A DNA stretch of 44,609 nt. Source: Alphaproteobacteria bacterium. Its GTDB lineage: Bacteria; Pseudomonadota; Alphaproteobacteria; Micropepsales; Micropepsaceae. Shown one piece after another: positions 1-6,374 of the stretch. The notes below the pieces were generated by a model, which saw only the letters and a list, made by a program, of their open reading frames with translations, did not search any database and had not been told where the DNA came from. A program made the position numbers and the translations under genes. The first letter of the stretch is position 1. Each line of letters starts with the position of its first letter. The stretch spans positions 1 to 44,609 of the forward strand of contig CANIAL010000016.1 of NCBI GenBank assembly GCA_947465395.1. Direction: 5' to 3'.

Positions 1-479
1 AAGGGTCGTCGGTCTATAGCGCCTTTGAGAAACCCGTTGGAACGTAGCGGAACATAAAAGGCGACAGGCTAACCGCCCTTACCTGAGTGAGTAATCATTT
101 GGGTTGTTCTTATAGATTGTGTTAGGGGCGATCACTTTCATCTCTTCTGAACACGCTTCTCTTGAGTAGGAGAAGTGTGTTCAAAACGACCCTTTCATCT
201 ATTCAAAATACTATAGCTACTAAGGTTACGATGACTGACGGGCTAAAGCCCGCCAAATCCTTCGGATGACCTTTAGATAGATAAATCTATAGCTACTTCG
301 AGCGAAGCGAGACTTTGAGAGCGAAGCGATCAAAGGAACTAAAGCGACCTTAAGGTTCCGCTAGCGCTTACGTAAAACCTCAAGATCCCATCTCATATAA
401 ATAGATAAAAATGGGACCCGTAGTGACCCTAAAGAACAAATGTACGAATTCGATAACCGTTAACAACCAAGGAGACTGA
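1..479. other. Repeat-rich non-coding end of left mobile element
   Basis: No gene is supported in these 479 bases. The stretch is AT-richer than the chromosomal part and full of short repeats. There is a near-perfect 13-bp inverted repeat at 149-161/170-182. CTATAGCTACT occurs directly repeated at 211-221 and 287-297. An 11-bp direct repeat, GAGCGAAGCGA, lies at 300-310 and 319-329. A GC-rich hairpin CGGGC-taaa-GCCCG sits at 239-252. TAACCGTTA at 454-462 is a perfect odd palindrome just upstream of the ribbon-helix-helix gene and could be its operator. Such density suits a recombination, replication or transfer site of the element, but which one cannot be decided from sequence alone. Confidence 0.5.
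149..182. repeat. 13-bp inverted repeat (hairpin)
   Basis: The arms 149-161 and 170-182 are complementary except at one position and are separated by 8 bases. No T-tract follows on either strand, so an intrinsic terminator is not indicated. A protein-binding palindrome in the mobile element is possible. Confidence 0.55.
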
Positions 480-674
480 ATGGAAACTAATTACAACCCT
501 GTAGAAAATACCTTTATAGCGGCTCGTATTCCGATTGAGCTTAAAGACAGATTAGACAGCTACGCTTCAATGAACGATACGACAATATCCCAATTGATAC
601 GTAAGGGACTGAAGAACATCATTGAAGCTAGTGGAGCACCTAGTCCTATTGGCGGCTGGAGTGTTCGGCAATGA
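480..674 (+). CDS. Ribbon-helix-helix DNA-binding protein
   Basis: This 64-residue protein has the layout of a CopG/Arc-type ribbon-helix-helix repressor. A short strand (residues about 12-19, FIAARIPI) is followed by helix one (ELKDRLDSYASM) and, after a turn, helix two (TISQLIRKGLKNII). Such proteins bind DNA as dimers and usually repress their own operon or act as antitoxins or plasmid copy regulators. AAGGAG at 469-474 lies 5 bases before the ATG. The gene overlaps the next small ORF by 4 bases, so they are probably translationally coupled. The palindrome at 454-462 is a possible operator. The family is clear from the fold pattern; the target and role are not. Confidence 0.75.
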   Translation: METNYNPVENTFIAARIPIELKDRLDSYASMNDTTISQLIRKGLKNIIEASGAPSPIGGWSVRQ

Positions 675-856
675 AGTCTTTCGCCAAGTTCGCTACGAAA
701 AAAGCCCTAAGAGAAAACATCATAGCTCCTACGCTAGTGGTGCTGAAGAAGCATTCGGTGACTGATGCCGGCGAGGTTCTGTATGAACTCAAGTCGCCTA
801 AGAGACCTAGCAAGTCTCAAATCGTTCTGAATCCTGAATTACATTTCAGCCAATGA
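671..856 (+). CDS. Small hypothetical protein, second gene of RHH operon
   Basis: I do not recognise this 61-residue protein. Its ATG overlaps the stop of the ribbon-helix-helix gene (ATGA at 671-674) and its own stop overlaps the next start in the same way, so the three form a tightly coupled operon. The N-terminal half is basic, with no signal peptide or membrane segment. Residues SVTDAGEVLYEL resemble SVADADKVSREL in the following protein (shared pattern SVxDAxxVxxEL), which suggests the two are diverged duplicates. Translation is supported by the coupling and the shared motif, not by a known family. Confidence 0.55.
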   Translation: MKSFAKFATKKALRENIIAPTLVVLKKHSVTDAGEVLYELKSPKRPSKSQIVLNPELHFSQ

Positions 857-1041
857 AGACGCTACAGAAACCAATAGCGGGAGTAGCCGGGCTCAAGACA
901 ATGTTGAGTAAAGTGTCTACCGCTACTTGGATGGCTTTAGAACTTGAGAGTGTAGCCGATGCCGACAAGGTCTCGCGTGAGCTACGTAACTTCATCGGTA
1001 AAGACTTGAAGGCTGTGACTGTGGTGTTGGTGAAGGGGTAG
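853..1041 (+). CDS. Small hypothetical protein, third gene of RHH operon
   Basis: This 62-residue protein starts with an ATGA overlap on the preceding gene and ends before a convergent gene at 1057. It shares the SVxDAxxVxxEL pattern and an MK(S/T) N-terminus with its upstream neighbour. No known domain is visible, and it is predicted to be cytoplasmic. Position after a ribbon-helix-helix gene is compatible with a toxin-antitoxin, element regulation or cargo role; nothing in the sequence chooses among these. Confidence 0.55.
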   Translation: MKTLQKPIAGVAGLKTMLSKVSTATWMALELESVADADKVSRELRNFIGKDLKAVTVVLVKG

Positions 1042-1056
1042 AAAACTTTAAGAGGG

Positions 1057-1485
1057 TCAAAACTTCTTTACGGCGGGGTGGCACTTTCCATACTGAAGCA
1101 AACTGTCATCCGCACCTTCTATCTTGAAAAAACGCACAACAACTCCTGTGAATCGATTGATAGCGTATGTCTCTATGTATTTTGGAGTTGTGTCGGTACC
1201 TAGAGTGTAACTAGTCTTTCCGTCAATCTTCTCGCTAGAAATATTTCCATTAAATTCAGACCCAAGCCCATCAACGAAGAAAGATATTTTGCCGCCGCCT
1301 AATTCCGTAACTGAAATCAGATTCTCTCCGGAAATTTCAGTTCGGGATAAATCTTTTGTGTTTATGATGTAATCCCAGACACAAACTAATCTGATCGTAG
1401 CGTTCTTCTCAGCAGCCTCAGCCACTCCACCGCATCCAAGCGTGAGCGTTATCGTCAGTAGTGCTGCTGCTATTTTACGGTTCAT
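1057..1485 (-). CDS. Exported hypothetical protein
   Basis: A 142-residue protein with a clear N-terminal export signal (MNRKIAAALLTITLTLGCGGVAEA). The LTLGC segment could be a lipobox, and VAEA could instead be a signal peptidase I site. The mature part is probably beta-rich and ends in a GKC-plus-short-tail motif, with two cysteines outside the signal that could pair. I do not recognise a named family. Its ATG overlaps the stop of the next gene upstream (1482-1485), so it is the last gene of a three-gene leftward operon of secreted proteins. The DNA coding the signal peptide is nearly the same as that of the Sel1 gene at the head of the operon. Confidence 0.65.
   Translation of the reverse strand: MNRKIAAALLTITLTLGCGGVAEAAEKNATIRLVCVWDYIINTKDLSRTEISGENLISVTELGGGKISFFVDGLGSEFNGNISSEKIDGKTSYTLGTDTTPKYIETYAINRFTGVVVRFFKIEGADDSLLQYGKCHPAVKKF
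1414..1469 (-). repeat. Duplicated signal-peptide-coding segment, copy 1
   Basis: These 56 bases match 2419-2474 at 49 of 56 positions without gaps (counted by eye). They encode the same hydrophobic core and cleavage region (AALL-ITLTLGC-GVAEA) at the start of two otherwise unrelated exported proteins. Confidence 0.75.
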
Positions 1486-1715
1486 CGTGTCCCTGCCTTA
1501 CCCGTATAGGGGTTCACATTGCCCTTGGTAGAGAAATTGTCACGCTTGGTGTGATTGGGATTGGTTTGGTAGTGACGAGGTACATAAGTGCCTCGCCGTG
1601 TCACGTGAGATCTAACGGAGTGAACCCTAGAGCCGCTTCTATGTGAGGCAGCACTCGCTGTAAGCGTCAGTGGGATAAGAAGAGATAGGGCGATAACGAC
1701 TGAAGTGATCTTCAT
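1482..1715 (-). CDS. Small basic secreted protein with C-terminal NPYTGKAG motif
   Basis: From the ATG at 1715 this is a 77-residue protein: a signal peptide (MKITSVVIALSLLIPLTLTASA) followed by a short basic region rich in His, Ser and Arg, ending in HYQTNPNHTKRDNFSTKGNVNPYTG and KAGTR. I have a recollection of similar ends in small exported proteins of proteobacteria and their mobile elements, with no assigned function. A GTG at 1742 overlapping the upstream stop would extend it by nine residues and weaken the signal peptide, so I prefer 1715, which has GGGAC 5 bases upstream. It is the middle gene of the secreted-protein operon. Confidence 0.65.
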   Translation of the reverse strand: MKITSVVIALSLLIPLTLTASAASHRSGSRVHSVRSHVTRRGTYVPRHYQTNPNHTKRDNFSTKGNVNPYTGKAGTR

Positions 1716-1734
1716 TGGGCGTCCCATCTGTTGG

Positions 1735-2490
1735 TTAGTCACACTTTTTGAAGTTAGATGCCTGACACTTGCGAGCCATTGCTTGGGCTTCAGCGATTTG
1801 CTGCGGTGTCATCATCTTGGCGATGTTGTCGCGGTTGGATGTAGCTATTTTTCCTTCTTCGCCTGACAATGAAGATGCCCCTAAATTATACCACATATGT
1901 GCGCGCACGTAGTCCTGCGCTACGCCCTGACCGTTGGAGTACATCACGCCAAGATTAGACTGCGCACCCGCATTACCCTGCGCTGCTGCTAGTCCATACA
2001 GTCGAGCGGCTTCCTTGTAGTCCTGCGCTACGCCCTGACCGTTGTCGTACTTCACACCAAGATTAAACTGTGCCTTCGCATTACCCTGCGCTGCTGCTAG
2101 TCCATACAGTCGCACGGCTTCCTTGTAGTCCTGAGCTACGCCCTGACCGTTGGCGTACATAACGCCAAGATTAGACTGCGCCTTCGCTAAACCCTGCGCT
2201 GCGGCTAATCCATACAGTCGCACGGCTTCCTTGTAGTCCTGCGCTACGCCCGTACCGTTGTCGTACATCAAGCCAAGATTGTACTGCGCCATCACATCAC
2301 CCTGCGCTGCTAATGAGCGAAAAAGTGAGACTGCCGTCGCGTAATCATTACGGTTATAAGCCGCTACAGCCGCATCAAAGGGATCAACCGCATTAGCCTG
2401 TGCGAGGTTCGGCGCTTGAGCCTCTGCCACTCCACTACATCCAAGCGTGAGCGTTATGGCGAGTAGTGCCGCTGTAAATCCACTCTTCAT
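1735..2490 (-). CDS. Sel1-repeat (TPR-like) exported protein
   Basis: A 251-residue protein with a signal peptide ending near GVAEA-QAP (or a lipobox LTLGC). It then carries about five Sel1-like repeats, an alpha/alpha solenoid unit of 36 residues with pattern A-x-x-YxLGxMYxNGxGVAQDYKEAxRLYxLAAxQG. A C-terminal tail follows (IATSNRDNIAKMMTPQQIAEAQ, KCQASNFKKC). Sel1 proteins are protein-protein scaffolds in envelope, signalling or effector roles. I start at the ATG at 2490 rather than the in-frame TTG two codons upstream. It heads the leftward operon; its terminal region overlaps the possible GTG start of the next gene. Being carried on an integrated element makes it accessory cargo. Confidence 0.85.
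   Translation of the reverse strand: MKSGFTAALLAITLTLGCSGVAEAQAPNLAQANAVDPFDAAVAAYNRNDYATAVSLFRSLAAQGDVMAQYNLGLMYDNGTGVAQDYKEAVRLYGLAAAQGLAKAQSNLGVMYANGQGVAQDYKEAVRLYGLAAAQGNAKAQFNLGVKYDNGQGVAQDYKEAARLYGLAAAQGNAGAQSNLGVMYSNGQGVAQDYVRAHMWYNLGASSLSGEEGKIATSNRDNIAKMMTPQQIAEAQAMARKCQASNFKKCD
1911..2340 (-). repeat. 108-bp tandem repeats within the Sel1 gene
   Basis: The string AGTCCTG(C/A)GCTACGCCC recurs at 1911, 2019, 2127 and 2235, a period of exactly 108 bases (36 codons). The units are strongly similar at the DNA level as well as in protein, so recent unit duplication or copy-number change is likely. Confidence 0.85.
2419..2474 (-). repeat. Duplicated signal-peptide-coding segment, copy 2
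   Basis: Partner of the segment at 1414-1469 (49 of 56 bases identical by eye). It codes for the hydrophobic core and cleavage region at the start of the Sel1-repeat protein. Confidence 0.75.
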
Positions 2491-2665
2491 AGCCAACTAG
2501 CTCCCATCGCTCTCACCAACACCCTACCACCGATCCAATCTCATTATGAAAACCCTCTTTCATAACGAGTTCGGCTAACTCCTTATGCCCGAATCCTTTT
2601 TTCCGAGCATAGGATAAGCCTATATTTCATCTCATTATTTTAGTATCCAGGAGTGGGTAATCCTA

Positions 2666-3265
2666 ATGAATGGAACCCACTCTATGCTAGGCAAACAAGC
2701 CAAAGCTCTCTCCCCCAATCAGATCAAAGCGGTCCTCCTACACCTAGCCTCCACCCGTAACCCTGAGCGGAACCGTGTGGCGTTCCTTCTGTCGGTTAAG
2801 GCGGGGCTTAGAGCGAAAGAAGTCGCTAGCATTACGTGGGCGATGGTTACGACGAGTGAAGGTCGTATCGCTGAGGTGATCTCCCTCCACGACATAGCCT
2901 CTAAGGGCTCTAGTGGTGGCTCCATACCAATGGCTAGGGAAGTCCAAGACGCCTTAGCCGCTCTAAAGGCTATGTCAGCGTCCCCGAAACCTACCGACCC
3001 GGTATTCCGCTCTGAACGGTCTAAAGCTTCTTCCGCTCAGGTCATCGTGAACCTGTTTAGCTCTTGGTATGCGGCTTTAGGCTTTGATGGCTGTAGCTCT
3101 CATAGTGGGCGGCGTACCTTCATCACCCAAGCCGCCAGGAACATTGGACGCTTTGGTGGGTCGCTTCGTGATGTTCAGATGCTTGCTAGGCACTCTTCGC
3201 TAGCTATGACTCAGCGATACATAGAGGTGGATACTGAGGCTATGAGGAAGGTTGTGGAGTGGTGA
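2666..3265 (+). CDS. Short tyrosine recombinase (catalytic domain only)
   Basis: A 199-residue phage-integrase-family recombinase made up of little more than the catalytic domain. The catalytic set can be read: Arg49 (AGLRAKEV), Lys80 (ASKGSSGG), His146 and Arg149 (HSGRR), His176 (LARHSS) and nucleophile Tyr185 (TQRYIE). A typical 300-400 residue integrase has an N-terminal core- and arm-binding part that is missing here. AGGAG at 2649-2653 is 12 bases before the ATG; Met7 is an alternative start. It may resolve element multimers or act with the full-length integrase at 3669-4928. All catalytic residues are present, so it is not an obvious pseudogene. Confidence 0.8.
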   Translation: MNGTHSMLGKQAKALSPNQIKAVLLHLASTRNPERNRVAFLLSVKAGLRAKEVASITWAMVTTSEGRIAEVISLHDIASKGSSGGSIPMAREVQDALAALKAMSASPKPTDPVFRSERSKASSAQVIVNLFSSWYAALGFDGCSSHSGRRTFITQAARNIGRFGGSLRDVQMLARHSSLAMTQRYIEVDTEAMRKVVEW

Positions 3266-3338
3266 AAAAAGCCTTCAAACGCATTAGGGTATATGTGATA
3301 TATCCAAACAATCGTAATTCTCTCAAAGAGTTATACTT

Positions 3339-3608
3339 ATGACCTTTAAAAAAATATGGATCAACGCAAGGCTTTTAATCGCGAGTTTTATTTTTTTAGT
3401 AGGTGCGGCGGTCCCAGTTATTCAGATCTATCAGTACTTACGAACTGGGGTTTGGGAACCATTGCCATTGAGCTTATTTGGACATCTGCATTCGCAGTAT
3501 ATTGGTCTCAACAATATTCTTAATCAGTTCCTAGATTTCACGAACATTGGTGTTTTGATAATGATATTTTCTGGTGTCTGGTTTTACGAAGTGGCTAAAG
3601 AAAAATAG
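3339..3608 (+). CDS. Small membrane protein
   Basis: An 89-residue AT-rich gene. The protein has two predicted membrane segments, about residues 11-30 (LLIASFIFLVGAAVPVIQIY) and 66-84 (FTNIGVLIMIFSGVWFYEV), joined by a loop. No family is recognised. Base composition is the most AT-rich in the window, so it is probably foreign cargo. No strong ribosome binding site is seen, and the intergenic stretch before it contains a GGTATAT-gtg-ATATATCC palindrome. Confidence 0.45.
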   Translation: MTFKKIWINARLLIASFIFLVGAAVPVIQIYQYLRTGVWEPLPLSLFGHLHSQYIGLNNILNQFLDFTNIGVLIMIFSGVWFYEVAKEK

Positions 3609-3668
3609 TTATTTTTTCTCACGACCTAAATTCCTAACGGGCATCACGCCTATATGAAACACAAAGCA

Positions 3669-4928
3669 TCACATCTCCCCAAGCCAATCCACGGTCTTAG
3701 CCTTCTTCCCACTCTTGAAGGTCCCACCCTTCGTTAGCTCTGCTGCTGAGGCGACATTGCTAGTGTGACCGTAGTGGCGTTCTAACATCGCTGTGCTGGT
3801 CCCCATATTCTTAGCCAAGATGTACTGGTGGACGCCTTCTTGTAGTCGGAAGGTGGCGTAGGTGTGTCGTAGCGAGTAGATCGTACGCCTATCGCCTTGG
3901 CTGTCTTTCTCAACACCCGCTGACTTTATCAAAGCCGCGAATGACTTCTTGAAAGATCCAACAGCCGACCCATCACGGTTACAAAACACATAGTCGTCAT
4001 TGCTAGGTTTCTGTCCTAGCTCTTCAGTCCGTAAATCCAACAGTCGCTTGAAGTAGACTTTCACTTCGGGAGTACGCGCTACAACTTCTCTTGGTCCTGT
4101 CTTACCCGTAACGAACAGAGCTATGTCGGCTGCTTCTTTACTGCCTTCAGCCTGTGGTATCTCTTTTAAGTCTCTCCACTTTAGTCCTCTAGCTTCGCCT
4201 ACACGTATTCCTGTGTTGGCTAGGATCAACACGTAGTTGATGAGCATACTTCTGTCCCTAACGACCCAAGGGTAATCGCTCTTAACAAACTCACGTAAGT
4301 GTCGGACGAGCTTGTTGTAGTCCTTGTCATTGAAACTCGGACGACGATTGTTCTCGCCTTTGACCTTAGGAAAGCGGGGTAGGGCGTCTACGTAATCCTT
4401 CTCCAAACACCAGTTGAAAAATTGTTTTAGGTCGGTCGTGTATCGCTTAATCGTATTGGGCGACAAAGTACCGGTACGAGAGCTTTTCCGGATCCAAGCA
4501 TTGAGATCTATGAGTAAGCTCGTCGTTACGTCGTCTAGCCTCTTAGCCCCGAAGAATTCTTTCACGTGAGTTAGGAACTGTATTCGGGTGGAGTGCTTGT
4601 TAGCCGTCTTGTCTAATTCGGCTAAGGCTTCGGTAAACTCAGTGAGAGCTAGGGAGATTTTCTTGGCGTTGATCTCTTTACCGTTAGCCGCTCTGACAAG
4701 CGTTTGTGTGTAGAGCTCATTAGCGAAGGCAAAGGCTAAGTGTTCGTCGGTCGTCTTGGTACTACAGGATATGTAGCCGGGACCGTTGGGGATCTTTATC
4801 CGACAGAACCAGGTCGGCTTCTTGTAGTCGGTCCGTTTAAACAGATAGATCGCCCCATCTTTGAGGGTCCGGCTGTCTAGGTCCGCCTTAGCTTTCCGGG
4901 GGCTTTTTAGGTCGTTTTTAGGGTCCAA
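3669..4928 (-). CDS. Tyrosine-type site-specific integrase of the left element
   Basis: A 419-residue phage-type integrase, the length usual for integrases of tRNA-directed genomic islands. The N-terminal part holds an arm-binding-like region (GAIYLFKRTDYKKPTWFCRI), the middle a SAM-like core-binding domain (about residues 85-185), and the C-terminal half the catalytic domain. The latter has Arg in NTGIRVGEARGLKW, the YSLRHTYATF box (Tyr in place of the usual first His, a common variant) and nucleophile Tyr in LERHYGH. Its start faces tRNA-Val 132 bases away, and transcription runs into the element. It very likely catalyses integration at the 3' end of that tRNA gene. Confidence 0.93.
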   Translation of the reverse strand: MDPKNDLKSPRKAKADLDSRTLKDGAIYLFKRTDYKKPTWFCRIKIPNGPGYISCSTKTTDEHLAFAFANELYTQTLVRAANGKEINAKKISLALTEFTEALAELDKTANKHSTRIQFLTHVKEFFGAKRLDDVTTSLLIDLNAWIRKSSRTGTLSPNTIKRYTTDLKQFFNWCLEKDYVDALPRFPKVKGENNRRPSFNDKDYNKLVRHLREFVKSDYPWVVRDRSMLINYVLILANTGIRVGEARGLKWRDLKEIPQAEGSKEAADIALFVTGKTGPREVVARTPEVKVYFKRLLDLRTEELGQKPSNDDYVFCNRDGSAVGSFKKSFAALIKSAGVEKDSQGDRRTIYSLRHTYATFRLQEGVHQYILAKNMGTSTAMLERHYGHTSNVASAAELTKGGTFKSGKKAKTVDWLGEM

Positions 4929-4975
4929 AATCCCATCCGGTTAAAACACTACATCTAGTGTATATCCTAAAATGG

Positions 4976-5008
4976 ATCCGTCGTAAATCCGTTTACGATC
5001 CGGTTATG
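4976..5008. repeat. Three 11-bp tandem repeats, probable integrase arm sites (left)
   Basis: ATCCG starts at 4976, 4987 and 4998, an exact 11-base spacing close to one helical turn. A further longer match, ATCCGGTTA, lies at 4935-4943 and 4998-5006. The repeats lie between the integrase start and the tRNA-Val 3' end, where arm-type binding sites of tyrosine integrases are expected, and they may also overlap the integrase promoter. Confidence 0.5.
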
Positions 5009-5060
5009 GTTTTTAGAGGTATTTCGGAGGGCTGAAAAACAGCTAAGTCATTGAAAACAA

Positions 5061-5135
5061 TGGTGGGCGCGACAGGGATTGAACCTGTGACCCCTCCCGT
5101 GTGAAGGGAGTGCTCTCCCGCTGAGCTACGCGCCC
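5061..5135 (-). tRNA. tRNA-Val(CAC)
   Basis: Read on the minus strand this is a complete 75-base tRNA with encoded CCA. It has acceptor GGGCGCG/CGCGCCC, D-stem GCTC/GAGC, anticodon stem CTCCC/GGGAG with loop TTCACAC (anticodon CAC, valine codon GUG), T-stem ACAGG/CCTGT and discriminator A. The 3' end faces the left element, so it is the likely attachment site, with the tRNA reconstituted on integration. No second copy of the 3' end was found in the window; it should lie left of position 1. Confidence 0.95.
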
Positions 5136-5321
5136 GAAAGGCTCTGAAAGCCTTGGGGAAAGACCGCATAAGGAGCGGCCATTGCCCTGTCAAGCTGGGG
5201 CCGCCTGACCGCCCATTTCAGGCCAGCCAAGCCTTAAAAAGAAGACCGGCGAACGGGTTTTCGGGGCCGGAAAATGCGAGACCCGGGTCAAGCCGTAAAC
5301 AGCCCCGGCGCTGCAAGCTGC

Positions 5322-5352
5322 AAAAGAAAAGGCGCCCCGTTGCCGGAGCGCC
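5322..5352 (-). terminator. Rho-independent terminator of the RcnB-like gene
   Basis: On the minus strand, stem GGCGC/GCGCC (5348-5352/5331-5335) is followed by a T-rich tract (TTTTCTTTT, 5322-5330). It lies about 20 bases after the stop of the gene at 5373-5708. Confidence 0.75.
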
Positions 5353-5372
5353 TATTCGATTCATGGGCAGGA

Positions 5373-5708
5373 TTACTGGTTGGCGAGAATGATCGAGGCG
5401 ATGATGCCCGTGGTCACGGCGGCCAGAACATAATTGTTGTCCACCTGGCGCCATTCATAGCCACGCGGCGGGGCCTGCAGGCGATGGCTGCGATAATCCA
5501 CCCGGCGGCCGCGATTCCAGTCATTGCGCTCGATGCGTCCGCCCTTGCGCCAGTTGGGATGGGACGGGCCGTGATTGTTGTTGTCACGCATATTGTTCTG
5601 GCGGTTGTCGTGCTGATTGTGGTCGAAACGGTTGTCGCGATTCTGGGCAATGGCGGCCGTGCCGGACAGAAGGCAAAGCGTGGCAGCAGCGATGACAAGG
5701 CGGTTCAT
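5373..5708 (-). CDS. RcnB-family-like periplasmic protein
   Basis: A 111-residue protein with a signal peptide (MNRLVIAAATLCLLSGTAAIA-QN) and a long Asn/Asp/His/Arg-rich region. The C-terminal block YRSHRLQAPPRGYEWRQV, followed by DNNYVLAAVTTGIIASIILA, is typical of the family annotated as RcnB (nickel/cobalt homeostasis-like). In Escherichia coli RcnB is periplasmic and affects Ni/Co efflux. Many alphaproteobacterial members are of unknown role, and here no metal exporter is adjacent, so a metal function is not shown. The His/Asn-rich part could bind metal, or it may simply be disordered. It is monocistronic with its own terminator. Confidence 0.75.
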   Translation of the reverse strand: MNRLVIAAATLCLLSGTAAIAQNRDNRFDHNQHDNRQNNMRDNNNHGPSHPNWRKGGRIERNDWNRGRRVDYRSHRLQAPPRGYEWRQVDNNYVLAAVTTGIIASIILANQ

Positions 5709-5827
5709 GGGGTTATCCTTTTCTGCGCGCCGCGGAAAAGCCGCTGCGCAAACATGCTGGTTGGTGGCGCAAAGCGCGGCTACGACATCTTAACGAACAC
5801 AAGAAGCAAAAGTTCCACAAAGCGGAC

Positions 5828-5842
5828 TTAAAGGCTTCTTAA
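5828..5842. promoter_or_regulatory. Perfect CtrA-type box upstream of the pilin gene
   Basis: TTAA-N7-TTAA is exact: TTAA at 5828-5831 and 5839-5842 with AGGCTTC between. It ends 23 bases before the pilin ATG. The full CtrA recognition sequence in Caulobacter is TTAA-N7-TTAA, and pilA is a direct CtrA target there. In this GC-rich stretch a chance match is unlikely. Confidence 0.65.
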
Positions 5843-5865
5843 GGCCGTTGGCCCAAGCTCGGCGC

Positions 5866-6027
5866 ATGAACTTGATAAGGCGCTTCCTGGGCGATGAAAG
5901 CGGGGCGACGGCCATTGAATATGGCCTGATCGCAGCCCTGATCGCCGTTGTCATCATCACGGCGCTGACATCCATCGGCACCAGGCTGAACACGAAATTC
6001 GCCGCCATCGCCGGCAATTTGCGCTAG
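5866..6027 (+). CDS. Flp/Fap-type pilin
   Basis: A 53-residue class IVb prepilin. A short leader, MNLIRRFLGDESG, is followed by the classic cleavage site G-ATAIEYGLIAALIAVVII and a hydrophobic helix, then a short polar tail. The Glu at +5 of the mature protein, needed for assembly in type IV pilins, is present. Mature Flp pilins build the tad/cpa pilus used in surface attachment. No cpa/tad assembly genes are within the window, so this is an orphan pilin or one of several copies. A perfect CtrA-type box lies just upstream, implying cell-cycle-timed expression as for Caulobacter pilA. Its length is normal for the family. Confidence 0.92.
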   Translation: MNLIRRFLGDESGATAIEYGLIAALIAVVIITALTSIGTRLNTKFAAIAGNLR

Positions 6028-6029
6028 CG

Positions 6030-6350
6030 TCAGAACGCGATCTTGCCCGTCAGCATCTGCCAGAACATCAGCCAATCGCCCATCAGGCTGTAGAGCGGAT
6101 AACGGAAGGTGGCGGGGCGGTTCTTTTCGATCCAAAGATGCGAGACCCAGGCAAAGCCGTAGCCGGCCAGCAGCGCCGCGCCCAGCCACCACATGTTTCC
6201 CGTTGCCACCAGCACGCCCAGGCACAGCAGCGACAGGCTGGAGCCGACGAAGTGCAGCCGCCGCGTGGCGCGCACCGCATGCTCGCTGAGATAGAAGGGA
6301 TAGAATTCCCGGAAGCTGGCGAATGCCTGCATCCACCCATTATATCCCAA
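6030..6350 (-). CDS. DUF962/Mpo1-like membrane protein
   Basis: A 106-residue protein with the DUF962 pattern: FREFYPFYLSEHAVRATRRLHF, then FVGSSLS, and near the end GYGFAWVSHLWIEKNRPATF and YPLYSLMGDWLMF. Histidines in SEHAV, RRLHF and SHLWIEKN are the conserved putative metal ligands. The yeast member Mpo1 is an Fe-dependent dioxygenase acting on 2-hydroxy fatty acids; bacterial members are mostly untested. Two to three membrane helices are predicted. Met7 (6332) may be the true start, since the conserved region begins there. It is convergent with the pilin gene, with two bases between the stop codons. Confidence 0.8.
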   Translation of the reverse strand: MGYNGWMQAFASFREFYPFYLSEHAVRATRRLHFVGSSLSLLCLGVLVATGNMWWLGAALLAGYGFAWVSHLWIEKNRPATFRYPLYSLMGDWLMFWQMLTGKIAF

Positions 6351-6374
6351 AGCGGCGCGGCCTGAAGCCGCCGC

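Noticed and set aside
149..182. Intrinsic terminator
   Set aside because: The hairpin has only moderate GC and no T-run on either side.
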